Notes: generated by a model from the letters alone, not told the origin. Positions 1 through 7,800 are shown, counted from the stretch's first letter. The stretch is 64,000 nt of DNA from WVYX01 sp039586815 (GCA_039586815.1 JBDHJR010000002.1:1-64000); one strand, 5' to 3'. A program made the numbers and translations.

Positions 1-1
1 C

Positions 2-121
2 AACACGAAGATGACGATTCAGTTGATCACGCCGATCGCGATGGAGGAGGGTTTGCGCTTCGCGATTCGTGAAGGCGGCCGCACCGTCGGCGCCGGCGTG
101 GTCACCAAGATCCTCGAGTAG
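2..121 (+). CDS. tuf: Elongation factor Tu, C-terminal end (partial)
   Basis: These are the last 39 codons and stop of EF-Tu, the GTPase that delivers aminoacyl-tRNA to the ribosome. The 5' part lies outside the window. The visible end belongs to beta-barrel domain III and closes with the family signature REGGRTVGAGVVTKI. It sits 16 bases before rpsJ, the usual str-to-S10 junction (tuf-rpsJ) of many bacteria, so it is probably co-transcribed with the ribosomal genes. Identification is firm despite the short piece, because this terminus is almost invariant in bacteria. Confidence 0.95.
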   Translation, partial: NTKMTIQLITPIAMEEGLRFAIREGGRTVGAGVVTKILE

Positions 122-137
122 GGCCCCGGAGGCCAGA

Positions 138-446
138 ATGGCAGGACAGATCCGGATCCGCTTGAAGGCGTTCGACCACGTGGTCCTGGACCAGGCCGCA
201 GCCGACATCGTGCGCACGGTCGAGAAGACCGGCGCCGCCGTCTCAGGGCCGATTCCGCTGCCGACGAAGACGTCGCGCTGGACCGTGTTGCGAAGCCCGC
301 ACGTGGACAAGAAGAGTCGCGAGCAGTTCGAGCTCAAGACGCACAAGCGCGTGATCGAGATCCTCGATTCGCGGGCCCAGACCGTGGATGCCCTGACCAA
401 GCTGGATCTGCCGGCTGGTGTGGACGTCGAGATCAAGGTCGAGTGA
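138..446 (+). CDS. rpsJ: 30S ribosomal protein S10
   Basis: S10 (102 aa, normal length) is a 30S head protein and, as NusE, a partner of NusB in antitermination. The protein opens MAGQIRIRLKAFDH and keeps the long-loop region around PLPTKTSRWTVLRSPHV and the EQFELKTHKR motif. The ATG at 138 is chosen because GGAGG lies at 128-132, five bases upstream, and because the longer upstream frame would run into the end of tuf. It is the first gene of the S10 block and is followed directly by rplC. Confidence 0.98.
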   Translation: MAGQIRIRLKAFDHVVLDQAAADIVRTVEKTGAAVSGPIPLPTKTSRWTVLRSPHVDKKSREQFELKTHKRVIEILDSRAQTVDALTKLDLPAGVDVEIKVE

Positions 447-448
447 CG

Positions 449-1093
449 ATGAATGGACTGATCGGCCGCAAGCTGGGTATGGCCCGGATCTTCAGTGACG
501 AGGGGTACGCCATTCCCGTCACGGTGATCGAGGCCGGCCCGTGCCCCGTCGTTCAGGTGAAGCAGCCGGCGGGACAGCCGCGGGCCGTGCAGCTGGGCTT
601 CGGTGCGCGCAAGGCCAAGCGCACGAGCAAGGCACTGGCGGGCCACGTTGCCACCGCGGGTGTCGAGGCGGCGCCACGGGTGCTGCGGGACTTTCAACTG
701 CCCGACGGTGAGGGTGACGCGCCCAAGCCCGGTGATGTCGTGACGGTCGAGATCTTCCAGGCCGGCGACAAGGTAAAGGTGACGGGCACGACGAAGGGCA
801 GGGGCTTCCAGGGCGTGGTCAAGCGCTACGGTTTCGCGGGCGGTCCGGCGTCCCACGGCAGCACCCGGCGTCGCAAGCCGGGGAGCATGGGGCCGGGCAC
901 CGATCCGTCCCGCGTGATCAAAGGCAAGAAGCTGCCAGGCCAGTACGGTGCGACCCGGCACACCGAGCTGGGGCTCGAGGTGGTTCGGGTCGACGCCGAG
1001 CAGAACCTGCTGTTCATCCGCGGCGCGGTACCGGGGCCTACCAGAGGCATCCTGCAGGTGCGCAAACAGGGAGGCCGGGGCCGCTATGCTTGA
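449..1093 (+). CDS. rplC: 50S ribosomal protein L3
   Basis: L3 is a primary 23S rRNA binder near the peptidyl-transferase centre. The product starts MNGLIGRKLGM and contains the central extension with GPASHGSTRRRKPGSMGPG followed by the KGKKLPGQYG motif, in the HGS style seen in many Gram-positive L3 proteins. An in-frame GTG at 443 overlapping the rpsJ stop is possible, but the AAGG at 435-438 is better spaced for the ATG at 449. The end overlaps the rplD start by 8 bases, implying translational coupling. Confidence 0.97.
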   Translation: MNGLIGRKLGMARIFSDEGYAIPVTVIEAGPCPVVQVKQPAGQPRAVQLGFGARKAKRTSKALAGHVATAGVEAAPRVLRDFQLPDGEGDAPKPGDVVTVEIFQAGDKVKVTGTTKGRGFQGVVKRYGFAGGPASHGSTRRRKPGSMGPGTDPSRVIKGKKLPGQYGATRHTELGLEVVRVDAEQNLLFIRGAVPGPTRGILQVRKQGGRGRYA

Positions 1094-1853
1094 GGCTCAG
1101 CTCTACACGACTGACGCGAAGCAGAAGGGGAGCTACGCGCTGCCGGATGAGTTCGACGGCACGGTCAATCGGGCGGTGCTGTACCACGCCGTGCGTGCTC
1201 ACCGGAACAACCTGCGTCAGGGAACGCACTCTACGAAGACGCGTGCCGAGGTGTCGGGCGGCAGCCGCAAGCCGTGGCGCCAGAAGGGAACCGGTCGCGC
1301 TCGGCAGGGCACCAACCGTGCCGCACAGTGGACCGGCGGCGGAGTGGTGTTCGGACCGAAGCCGCGGAGCTATCGCACCGACATTCCGCGCAAGGTGAAA
1401 CGCCTGGCGCGCCAGTCGGCGCTCAATGCCCGGGCGAACGAGGGGGCGATCCACGTAATCGAGGCGCTCGAGTTCGAGGGCCCGAAGACGCGGCACATGG
1501 TCGAGTTGGTGGACAAGCTCGGGCTGGCCGGCGGCAAGGTCCTGGTTCTCACGACCGAGGCGAGACCCGAGGTCTACCTGTCCGGGCGCAACCTGCGCAG
1601 CGTGCACGTCACGCGATACGCAGACGTCTCCGCGTACGAGGTGCTGTGGTCGGACGCGGTGCTGGTGGAGCAGGGCGCCATCGGCGGTCACGCCATCAAG
1701 GGTGCCGCGAGAAAGACGGCCGGCCGCGCCACCCGCGCCAAGCGAGCGTCGGAAGGAACGACCCGGAAGAAGGCGGTTGGACGGGCGGCGGCCAAGAAGA
1801 AGACCAAGTCGTCGGCGAAGAAGTCCGCCAAGACTACGAAGAAGAAAGGATAG
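1086..1853 (+). CDS. rplD: 50S ribosomal protein L4 with basic C-terminal tail
   Basis: L4 binds 23S rRNA and lines the exit tunnel; in some bacteria it also represses its own operon. Residues 1 to about 206 match the family, including the tunnel loop with GGSRKPWRQKGTGRARQGT. Residues 207-255 are an added tail made almost only of Lys, Arg, Ala, Thr and Ser (20 of 49 basic), resembling histone H1 tails; ordinary L4 ends near 205-210. The frame is open without a break through the tail, so this is an extension and not a frameshift. The start at 1086 overlaps rplC by 8 bases. Confidence 0.96.
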   Translation: MLEAQLYTTDAKQKGSYALPDEFDGTVNRAVLYHAVRAHRNNLRQGTHSTKTRAEVSGGSRKPWRQKGTGRARQGTNRAAQWTGGGVVFGPKPRSYRTDIPRKVKRLARQSALNARANEGAIHVIEALEFEGPKTRHMVELVDKLGLAGGKVLVLTTEARPEVYLSGRNLRSVHVTRYADVSAYEVLWSDAVLVEQGAIGGHAIKGAARKTAGRATRAKRASEGTTRKKAVGRAAAKKKTKSSAKKSAKTTKKKG

Positions 1854-1858
1854 CGGCC

Positions 1859-2146
1859 GTGCCTGATCGCTATCAAGCAGTGGTTCGTCCCGTAGTCACT
1901 GAGAAGTCGTCGGCGGTGTACGGCGAGCGGTTGGAGTACACGTTCGAGGTGCACCCCAAGGCGACCAAGCATGAGATTCGCGACGCGATCCAGTCGCTGT
2001 TCGACGTCACGGTGACGCAGGTCCGCACGCTCCAGCAGCCGGCGAAGCGCCGCACGCGCGGTCGCAGTGAAGGGCGCCGCAAGCGCTGGAAGAAGGCATA
2101 CGTGCGGCTCCGGGAAGGCGACTCCATAGAGGTATTCGAGGGCTAG
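1859..2146 (+). CDS. rplW: 50S ribosomal protein L23
   Basis: L23 (95 aa) sits at the exit tunnel and docks trigger factor and SRP. The product begins M-PDRYQAVVRPVVTEKS and has the conserved VVTEKS helix start, a basic loop (PAKRRTRGRSEGRRKRWKKAYVRL split by the loop turn) and the closing strand GDSIEVFEG. The start is a GTG at 1859, supported by GAAAGGA at 1844-1850; longer reading upstream would overlap the rplD tail. It lies between rplD and rplB as usual. Confidence 0.96.
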   Translation: MPDRYQAVVRPVVTEKSSAVYGERLEYTFEVHPKATKHEIRDAIQSLFDVTVTQVRTLQQPAKRRTRGRSEGRRKRWKKAYVRLREGDSIEVFEG

Positions 2147-2150
2147 AGCG

Positions 2151-2990
2151 ATGGGCATTCGACAGTTCCGGCCGATGACCCCCGGCACCCGGTTCCGCTC
2201 CGTCTCCGATTTCGAAGACGTCACTGGCGGTGAGCCGGAGAAGTCGCTGCTCGAGCCGCTGAAGAAGCGGGGCGGGCGCAACAACAAGGGGCACCAGACG
2301 GCACGGCATCGAGGGGGCGGCCACAAGCGGCGCTACCGGCGGATCGACTTCAAGCGCGACAAGCACGGAGTGCCGGGCAAGGTGGCGCAGGTCGAGTACG
2401 ACCCAAACCGGTCGGCCCGTATCGCACTGGTGGTCTACGCGGACGGTGAGAAGCGCTACATCATCCATCCGCGCGACCTGCGGGTCGGCGACAGCGTGGT
2501 GGCGGGACCCGGCAGCGACATTCGCACCGGGAACTCGCTGCCGCTGGCCGAGATCCCTCTCGGTACCACGGTCCACTGCATCGAGCTCAAGCGCGGCAAG
2601 GGCGCACAGCTCTGCCGCTCGGCAGGCACGGGCGCGCAGGTCATGGCCAAGGAGGGCCACAACGTGGCGCTCCGGCTGCGCAGCGGTGAGGTGCGCATGG
2701 TGCGGGCCGAGTGCGTGGCCACGATCGGTGAGGTCGGCAACTCCGAGCACGAGCTGGCGAGCGTCGGCAAGGCCGGCAAGAGCCGCTGGATGGGCCGGCG
2801 TCCCAAGGTGCGCGGTGTAGCCATGAACCCCGTGGACCACCCGCTGGGTGGCGGCGAGGGCAAGGCCGCCGGCGGCCGGCCGCCGGTTTCGCCCTGGGGC
2901 AAGCCCGAGGGCAGGAAGACCCGCAAGAAGAAGAAGGCGAGCACCAAGCTCATCCTGCGCGGACGCAAGCGCGGCAAGGCCACGAAGTAG
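2151..2990 (+). CDS. rplB: 50S ribosomal protein L2
   Basis: L2 (279 aa, family length about 275) helps join the subunits and supports peptidyl transfer. The N-terminal OB-like part has RHRGGGHKRRYR, the middle has the SH3-like part, and the C-terminal part carries NPVDHPLGGGEGKA with the near-invariant His linked to peptidyl-transferase function. It ends in a lysine/arginine-rich stretch typical of L2. The gene is four bases after rplW and 12 bases before rpsS. Confidence 0.98.
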   Translation: MGIRQFRPMTPGTRFRSVSDFEDVTGGEPEKSLLEPLKKRGGRNNKGHQTARHRGGGHKRRYRRIDFKRDKHGVPGKVAQVEYDPNRSARIALVVYADGEKRYIIHPRDLRVGDSVVAGPGSDIRTGNSLPLAEIPLGTTVHCIELKRGKGAQLCRSAGTGAQVMAKEGHNVALRLRSGEVRMVRAECVATIGEVGNSEHELASVGKAGKSRWMGRRPKVRGVAMNPVDHPLGGGEGKAAGGRPPVSPWGKPEGRKTRKKKKASTKLILRGRKRGKATK

Positions 2991-3002
2991 GACGGGGATA
3001 GC

Positions 3003-3299
3003 ATGTCGAGAAGCATCAAGAAGGGGCCCTACGTAGCGGACTCGCTGGTGGCGAAGATCCGTACGCTCAATGAGGCGAACGAGAAGCGGGTCATCAAGAC
3101 CTGGTCTCGGGCCTCGACCATCACGCCGGACTTCGTGGGCCATACGGTCGCGGTCCACAACGGCAACAAGTTCATCCCCGTGTACATCACGGAGAACATG
3201 GTGGGCCACAAGCTCGGCGAGTTCGCGCCGACGCGCCTGTTCCGCGGCCACAGTGGGAAGCTGGCGGCGGACAAGAAGGCCGCACCGGCGGCGTCGTAA
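3003..3299 (+). CDS. rpsS: 30S ribosomal protein S19
   Basis: S19 (98 aa) forms a complex with S13 in the 30S head near the A-site tRNA. The product opens MSRSIKKGPYV and holds the conserved IKTWSRASTITPDFVGHTV block followed by HNGNKFIPVYITENMVGHKLGEFAPTR in two conserved pieces. The upstream GGGGATAGC provides a modest ribosome-binding site. The C-terminus (DKKAAPAAS) is slightly longer than in E. coli. It has its canonical place between rplB and rplV. Confidence 0.98.
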   Translation: MSRSIKKGPYVADSLVAKIRTLNEANEKRVIKTWSRASTITPDFVGHTVAVHNGNKFIPVYITENMVGHKLGEFAPTRLFRGHSGKLAADKKAAPAAS

Positions 3300-3311
3300 G
3301 GAGAGTCGACG

Positions 3312-3671
3312 ATGGCAGGCAGGGCGATTCAACGCTGGGTGCGCCAGTCGCCGCGGAAGATGCGGCTGGTGATCGACACGATCCGCGGGAAGGACGTCAA
3401 CGAGGCGTACGCGTTGCTCAAGTTCTCGAAGAAGCACGCGGCCCAGCAAATCGAGAAGGTGCTGCGGTCAGCCGTGGCGAATGCGGAGCAGGATGCGATC
3501 CGCAACAATGAAGCGTTCGACGTGGACCAGCTCTACGTGGATTACGCGGTCGTCAACGAGGGCACCACCCTCTGGCGTTTCCGTGCAGCGGCCATGGGCC
3601 GGGCGGCTCCGATCCGCAAGCGGACGAGCCATGTAGAGGTCAGGGTCCAGGCGAGGGAGGAGAAAGCGTAG
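3312..3671 (+). CDS. rplV: 50S ribosomal protein L22
   Basis: L22 (119 aa) contacts all 23S rRNA domains; its long beta hairpin lines the exit tunnel and is a site of macrolide resistance mutations in other bacteria. The product shows the conserved RQSPRKMRLVIDTIRGK start and the hairpin residues RFRAAAMGRAAPIRKRTSH. A ribosome-binding site GGAGAG lies about 7 bases before the ATG. Its stop codon shares one base with the GTG start of rpsC (TAGTG). Confidence 0.97.
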   Translation: MAGRAIQRWVRQSPRKMRLVIDTIRGKDVNEAYALLKFSKKHAAQQIEKVLRSAVANAEQDAIRNNEAFDVDQLYVDYAVVNEGTTLWRFRAAAMGRAAPIRKRTSHVEVRVQAREEKA

Positions 3672-4330
3672 TGGGTCAGAAAACCCATCCCTACGGGTTC
3701 CGGCTCGGCATCGTCAAGCCGTGGCGCTCCCGCTGGTACGCGGGGAGCGAATTCCCGGCTCTGCTCAAGGAAGACGAGCTGATCCGGAGGTACCTGAAGA
3801 CGCGGCTCGCGCACGCCGCCGTCTCCGATGTGCACATCGAGCGCAAGCCCGGCAAGGTCACGGTCACGGTGTTCACGGGCCGTCCCGGTGTCGTCATCGG
3901 GAAGCGCGGTGCCGAGGTCGACAAGCTCCGTGACGAGCTGGCCCAGCTCACGGGCAACGAGGTGGGCATAAACGTCGAGGAGATCAAGCGGCCGGAGCTC
4001 GACGCCCAGCTGGTGGCCGACAACGTAGCGCACCAACTGCAACAGCGTGTCTCGTTCCGCAGGGCGATGAAGCGCGTGCTCCAGAGTGCCATGCGCATGG
4101 GTGCCCAGGGCATCAAGATCAAGACGTCCGGGCGGCTCGGCGGAGCCGAGATCGCGCGGACGGAAGGATATCACGAGGGCCGCGTGCCGCTGCACACGCT
4201 GCGCGCGGACGTGGACTACGGTGTGGCGACGGCCAAGACCACGTACGGCACCATTGGGATCAAGGTGTGGATCTTCAAGGGTGAAGTGATGGAAGACGGC
4301 CGCGGACGCACGTACAGCACGGGAGCGTAG
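3671..4330 (+). CDS. rpsC: 30S ribosomal protein S3
   Basis: S3 (219 aa) lines the mRNA entry channel with S4 and S5. The N-terminal part starts GQKTHPYGFRLGI; the KH type 2 RNA-binding domain has the GVVIGKRG loop at about residues 73-80; the C-terminal domain has the MRMGAQGIKIKTSGRLGGAEIARTE block in family order. The start is GTG at 3671, overlapping the rplV stop by one base, and GGAGG at 3656-3662 serves as its binding site. It has normal length and place. Confidence 0.98.
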   Translation: MGQKTHPYGFRLGIVKPWRSRWYAGSEFPALLKEDELIRRYLKTRLAHAAVSDVHIERKPGKVTVTVFTGRPGVVIGKRGAEVDKLRDELAQLTGNEVGINVEEIKRPELDAQLVADNVAHQLQQRVSFRRAMKRVLQSAMRMGAQGIKIKTSGRLGGAEIARTEGYHEGRVPLHTLRADVDYGVATAKTTYGTIGIKVWIFKGEVMEDGRGRTYSTGA

Positions 4331-4333
4331 CCG

Positions 4334-4747
4334 ATGCTGGCGCCGAAGCGAGTTAAGTACCGTAAGCAGATGAAGGGCCGCACCCGGGGCCACGCGACGC
4401 GTGGGAATACCGTGGCGTTCGGTCAGTACGGCCTGATGAGCCTCGATCCGGGGTGGATAAGCAGCCGGCAGATCGAAGCAGCCCGTGTCGCGATGACGCG
4501 TGAGATGAAGCGTGGAGGCAAGATCTGGATTCGGATCTTCCCGGACAAGCCGATCACCAAGAAGCCGGCCGAGACCCGGATGGGGAAGGGGAAGGGCAAC
4601 CCCGAGGGTTGGGTCGCGGTGGTGAAGCCCGGCAGGATGATGTTCGAGGTCGAGGGAATACCGGAGGACGTGGCCCGGCGGGCGTTTCGACTCGCGGCGG
4701 CCAAGCTGTCGGTGAATACGCGCTTCGTGTCGCGCGAGGAAAGCTAA
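4334..4747 (+). CDS. rplP: 50S ribosomal protein L16
   Basis: L16 (137 aa) organises the A-site and elbow of aminoacyl-tRNA on the 50S subunit. It starts MLAPKRVKYRKQMKGR and carries the conserved ITKKPAETRMGKGKG segment with the loop that reaches toward the peptidyl-transferase centre. It is three bases after rpsC and four before rpmC, the standard S3-L16-L29 order. There is nothing unusual in length or composition. Confidence 0.98.
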   Translation: MLAPKRVKYRKQMKGRTRGHATRGNTVAFGQYGLMSLDPGWISSRQIEAARVAMTREMKRGGKIWIRIFPDKPITKKPAETRMGKGKGNPEGWVAVVKPGRMMFEVEGIPEDVARRAFRLAAAKLSVNTRFVSREES

Positions 4748-4751
4748 GATC

Positions 4752-4970
4752 ATGGCTCTGAAAGACGCCGAGCAGAAACCAGTGACGCCGGTGCAGCTCC
4801 GCGAGCTCAGTACCGAGGACCTCCAGGGCGAGTTGCAGCGCCTGAGGGATGCGCGGTTCCGCCTGAAGTTCCGGTCCGCCACGGAGGCGATAGACAATCC
4901 GAGTCAGTTTCGGATCTTGCGCCGGAACATCGCGCGGATCGAGACCGTGCTCCGCGAAAGGATGCAGTGA
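4752..4970 (+). CDS. rpmC: 50S ribosomal protein L29
   Basis: L29 (72 aa) is a small two-helix protein next to the exit tunnel and part of the SRP and trigger-factor platform. The helices read ELSTEDLQGELQRLRDARFRLKF and ending NIARIETVLRERMQ, as in the family. The N-terminus (ALKDAEQKPVTPVQ) is a few residues longer than in E. coli. The TGA stop shares its last base with the ATG of rpsQ (TGATG), so translation is probably coupled. Confidence 0.95.
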   Translation: MALKDAEQKPVTPVQLRELSTEDLQGELQRLRDARFRLKFRSATEAIDNPSQFRILRRNIARIETVLRERMQ

Positions 4971-5236
4971 TGAGTCAGGAAGCCAAGGTCCGTCTGCGTC
5001 GCAAGGTGCGCACGGGCGTCGTGGTGAGCGACAAGATGGTCGACACGGTCGTGGTCGAGCTCACCCGGCAGTTCGCGCATCCTCTGTACGGGAAGCGGAT
5101 CACGCGGAGCAAGCGTGTGAAGGCACACGACAAGCAGGGCGCGCATGCGGGTGACACGGTTCGAATCATGGAGACCCGCCCGATGTCGAAGACCAAGCGG
5201 TGGCGCGTCGTCGAAATCGTGAGCCGCGCCGAGTAA
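4970..5236 (+). CDS. rpsQ: 30S ribosomal protein S17
   Basis: S17 (88 aa) is an OB-fold 16S rRNA binder needed early in 30S assembly. The product shows RKVRTGVVVSDKMVDTVVV, the RITRSKRVKAHD motif and the typical GDTVRIMETRPMSKTKRWRVV end in family order. The ATG at 4970 is preferred over an adjoining GTG at 4967 because the TGATG arrangement with rpmC is the common coupled form and an AAAGG lies upstream in the rpmC end. Confidence 0.96.
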   Translation: MSQEAKVRLRRKVRTGVVVSDKMVDTVVVELTRQFAHPLYGKRITRSKRVKAHDKQGAHAGDTVRIMETRPMSKTKRWRVVEIVSRAE

Positions 5237-5247
5237 GTGAGGACGAC

Positions 5248-5616
5248 GTGATTCAGCAAGAGTCGATCGTCAGGATTGCCGACAACTCCGGGGCCCGCCG
5301 CGCGCTCGTGATCCGAGTGCTGGGCGGCAGCCGGCGCCGGTACGCCCGCGTGGGCGATATCGTGGTCGTGGCGATCAAGGATGCGTTGCCGAACAGCCAG
5401 GTGAAGAAGGGCGACGTGGCGAAGGCGGTGGTGGTCCGTACGGCCAAGGAGACACGGCGCCGCGACGGCAGCTACATCCGGTTCGACGAGAACGCGGCAG
5501 TGCTCATCAATGATGCCGGCGAGCCCAGGGCGACTCGAATCTTCGGGCCCGTCGGTCGAGAGCTGCGCGAGAAGCGGTTCATGAAGATCGTTTCGCTCGC
5601 GCCCGAGGTGCTGTGA
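5248..5616 (+). CDS. rplN: 50S ribosomal protein L14
   Basis: L14 (122 aa) forms inter-subunit bridges and is the docking site for the silencing factor RsfS. The product reads M-IQQESIVRIADNSGARRALV, then the VVAIKDALPN segment and the basic RTAKETRRRDGSYIRFDENA block. The GTG start at 5248 gives the normal length and follows AGTGAGGA at 5235-5242. The stop overlaps the rplX ATG as TGATG. Confidence 0.97.
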   Translation: MIQQESIVRIADNSGARRALVIRVLGGSRRRYARVGDIVVVAIKDALPNSQVKKGDVAKAVVVRTAKETRRRDGSYIRFDENAAVLINDAGEPRATRIFGPVGRELREKRFMKIVSLAPEVL

Positions 5617-6005
5617 TGAAGCCGCTGGTCTATAAGAAGTCCAGACGGAAGCGCAAGACTGAGCCCAAGCCGATGCGCCACAAGATGGGCATCGCGAAGG
5701 GCGATCGCGTGCGCGTGATCCGGGGCGAGGAGCGCGGGACAGAGGGCACGGTCATCCGGGTGCTGCGCAAGCAGAACCGGGTCGTCGTCGAGGGCGTGAA
5801 CGTCGTCACGAAGCATCAGAAGGCCACGCAGACGGGGCAGGAAGGCGGAATCATCAAGTTCCCTGCGCCGATTCACGTGTCGAACGTCATGCTGTTGGAC
5901 CCCAAGTCCGGCGATCCGACCAGGGTCAGGCGCCAGAAAGACAAGGACGGAACGGTGGAGCGGCTGAGTGTCAAGTCGGGCCAGCCGATCCCGAGGAGCC
6001 GTTAG
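5616..6005 (+). CDS. rplX: 50S ribosomal protein L24
   Basis: L24 is an assembly initiator of the 50S subunit with a KOW motif, here GDRVRVIRGEERGTEGTV. With the ATG at 5616 the protein is 129 aa; the first 20 residues are a very basic leader before MRHKMGIAKGDRV, where shorter L24 proteins begin. The upstream start is preferred because it overlaps the rplN stop (TGATG), the coupling style used elsewhere in this operon. The core (EGVNVVTKHQK, then GGIIKFPAPIHVSNVML) is canonical. Confidence 0.95.
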   Translation: MKPLVYKKSRRKRKTEPKPMRHKMGIAKGDRVRVIRGEERGTEGTVIRVLRKQNRVVVEGVNVVTKHQKATQTGQEGGIIKFPAPIHVSNVMLLDPKSGDPTRVRRQKDKDGTVERLSVKSGQPIPRSR

Positions 6006-6008
6006 ACG

Positions 6009-6656
6009 ATGGCGAGCAAGGAAAAGGCCGTGAAGGAAAAGGCCGCGAAGGGAAAGGCCCCGAAGGGAAAGGCCGTGCAGGAAGCGCCCGCTCCGCCCCC
6101 GCGTCTGCGGGGGCATTACCAGGAGCGTGTCCGGCCGAAGCTGATGCAGGAGTTCGGTTTCGAGAACGCGAACCAGCTCCCGCATCTGGAGAAGATCGTG
6201 CTGAACGTGGGGGTCGGCGATGCGCCGAAGAACCCCAAGGTCCTGGACGCCATCGTCGAGGAGCTCGGGGCCATCACGGGCCAGCGGCCGGTCATCACGC
6301 GGGCAAGGAAGGCGATCTCGAACTTCTCCCTGCGGGCAGGCATGCCGATCGGCGTGCGGGTGACGTTGCGGGGCACACGGATGTTCGAGTTCCTCGACCG
6401 GTTCATCAACGTGGCGGTGCCGCGGATTCGTGACTTCCGCGGCTTCCCCACGCGGTCGTTCGACGGCCGCGGGAACTACACGGTGGGGATCCGTGAGCAG
6501 ATGGTGTTCCCCGAGATCGACTACGACAAGGTGGAGAGGATTCACGGCATGGACATCACGTTCGTCACGACGGCGGGTCGAGACGACGTTGGAATCGCGC
6601 TGCTGCGGGAGCTGGGAATGCCGTTCCGCGGCGAGACGCCTGTCCAGATCGGTTAG
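6009..6656 (+). CDS. rplE: 50S ribosomal protein L5 with basic N-terminal leader
   Basis: L5 binds 5S rRNA with L18 and touches P-site tRNA. The family core starts near residue 32 (RLRGHYQERVRPKLMQEF) and keeps VLNVGVGDAP, the TRARKAISNFSLRAGMPIG region and the FPEIDYDKV block. Before it lies a leader of about 31 residues with repeated K-x-K-A units (8 lysines), followed by a short proline hinge (APAPPP). The frame from the ATG at 6009 is uninterrupted, and no better start is seen nearer the core, so the leader is probably translated. Confidence 0.95.
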   Translation: MASKEKAVKEKAAKGKAPKGKAVQEAPAPPPRLRGHYQERVRPKLMQEFGFENANQLPHLEKIVLNVGVGDAPKNPKVLDAIVEELGAITGQRPVITRARKAISNFSLRAGMPIGVRVTLRGTRMFEFLDRFINVAVPRIRDFRGFPTRSFDGRGNYTVGIREQMVFPEIDYDKVERIHGMDITFVTTAGRDDVGIALLRELGMPFRGETPVQIG

Positions 6657-6672
6657 GAGGGAGTTCTCCGGT

Positions 6673-6858
6673 ATGGCCAAGAAGTGCTTGGTAGAGAAGG
6701 CGAAGCGGAAGCCGAAGTTCAAGGTCCGTGCGTACCACCGTTGCCAGCGGTGCGGACGCGCGCGAGCCTACACGCGAAAATTCGGACTGTGCCGTATCTG
6801 CTTCAGGGAATTGGCGCTTCGGGGGGAGATCCCCGGGGTGCGGAAGGCGAGTTGGTGA
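6673..6858 (+). CDS. rpsN: 30S ribosomal protein S14, zinc-binding type
   Basis: S14 (61 aa) is a 30S head protein. This is the short, zinc-binding form (type Z): it starts MAKKCLVEKAKRKPKF and has the two knuckles CQRC at about 24-27 and CRIC at about 40-43, with the conserved RKFGLCRICFRELA segment. The start at 6673 follows GGAGGGAG at 6657-6664. It lies between rplE and rpsH, its usual place. Bacteria with only this form depend on zinc for the protein; whether a zinc-free paralogue exists elsewhere cannot be seen. Confidence 0.97.
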   Translation: MAKKCLVEKAKRKPKFKVRAYHRCQRCGRARAYTRKFGLCRICFRELALRGEIPGVRKASW

Positions 6859-6859
6859 G

Positions 6860-7249
6860 ATGACTGATCCCGTAGCCGATATGCTGACCCGGATCCGGAA
6901 TGCCTGCCAGGCGGGCCACCGGAGGGTCGACATGCCGGTCTCGAAGTTCAAGGCCGAGATCGCACGCCTGCTGCGCGACAACCACTTCATCCAGGACTTC
7001 GCGGTGCTGGACGATGGACGTCACGGGCTGCTGCGGATCTATCTCAAGTATCACAAGGATCGTCCGGTCATTCACGAGGTGCAGCGCGTTTCCAAGCCGG
7101 GGCTGCGCCGCTACGTGCGGGCCCGGGAGATCCCTCGTGTGAAGAACGGCCTGGGGATGGCGATCCTGTCCACTCCTCGCGGAGTGATGAGCGACCGCGA
7201 CGCACGGCGCGCCCGAGTGGGCGGCGAGCTCGTCGCGGTGCTCTGGTAG
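6860..7249 (+). CDS. rpsH: 30S ribosomal protein S8
   Basis: S8 (129 aa) binds the central domain of 16S rRNA and is the translational repressor of the spc operon in E. coli. The product starts MTDPVADMLTRIRNA and ends with the conserved GLGMAILSTPRGVMSDRDAR and GGELVAVLW segments. The ATG at 6860 overlaps the last base of the rpsN stop (TGAGATG region, one base apart). No obvious regulatory hairpin for S8 feedback was recognised around rplE. Confidence 0.97.
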   Translation: MTDPVADMLTRIRNACQAGHRRVDMPVSKFKAEIARLLRDNHFIQDFAVLDDGRHGLLRIYLKYHKDRPVIHEVQRVSKPGLRRYVRAREIPRVKNGLGMAILSTPRGVMSDRDARRARVGGELVAVLW

Positions 7250-7257
7250 GGGGGAAG

Positions 7258-7800
7258 ATGTCGCGAATTGGCAGGAAGCCGGTGGCGGTCCCCGCGAACG
7301 TGAAGGTGACGATCGACGGTCAGGACGTCCTGGTGAAGGGCCCGAAGGGCGAGCTCAAGCGGACCGTGCATCCGGAGATGCGAGTCACGCAGGAGAACGG
7401 TGAGCTGCGCGTCGAGCGGCCCTCCGACACCGGCCGGCATCGAGCGCTGCACGGGCTCACCCGAAGCCTCCTGAACAACATGGTGCAGGGGGTGGTAGAT
7501 GGGTTCAGCAAGCAGTTGGAGATTCAGGGTGTCGGCTACAAGGCCGAGTCGATTTCGGGCGGTATCCGCCTGGTAGTTGGCTACTCGCACCCGGTGGAGT
7601 ACCGGGCGCCCGAGGGAGTCCAGATCATCGTGGAGAAACCTACTAGCGTGAAGGTCGAGGGCATCGACAAGGAGCTGGTGGGTCACGTCGCCGCGGAACT
7701 GCGGCGCGTCCGGCCCCCGGAACCCTACAAGGGGAAGGGCATCCGGTACGTGGGCGAGCACGTGCGCCGCAAGGCAGGAAAGACGGGAGCGAAGGCATGA
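7258..7800 (+). CDS. rplF: 50S ribosomal protein L6
   Basis: L6 (180 aa, normal length) has two similar alpha/beta domains near the factor-binding stalk base. The product opens MSRIGRKPVAVPANVKV, has the hallmark LNNMVQGVVDGFSKQLEIQG and VGYKAE, and ends with RPPEPYKGKGIRYVGEHVRRK split by the turn. GGGGGG at 7250-7255 precedes the ATG. The TGA overlaps the rplR ATG by four bases (ATGA). Confidence 0.97.
   Translation: MSRIGRKPVAVPANVKVTIDGQDVLVKGPKGELKRTVHPEMRVTQENGELRVERPSDTGRHRALHGLTRSLLNNMVQGVVDGFSKQLEIQGVGYKAESISGGIRLVVGYSHPVEYRAPEGVQIIVEKPTSVKVEGIDKELVGHVAAELRRVRPPEPYKGKGIRYVGEHVRRKAGKTGAKA

Noticed and set aside
2007..3449. A 480-codon minus-strand frame across ribosomal genes
   Set aside because: It overlaps rplW, rplB, rpsS and rplV, which are all certain.
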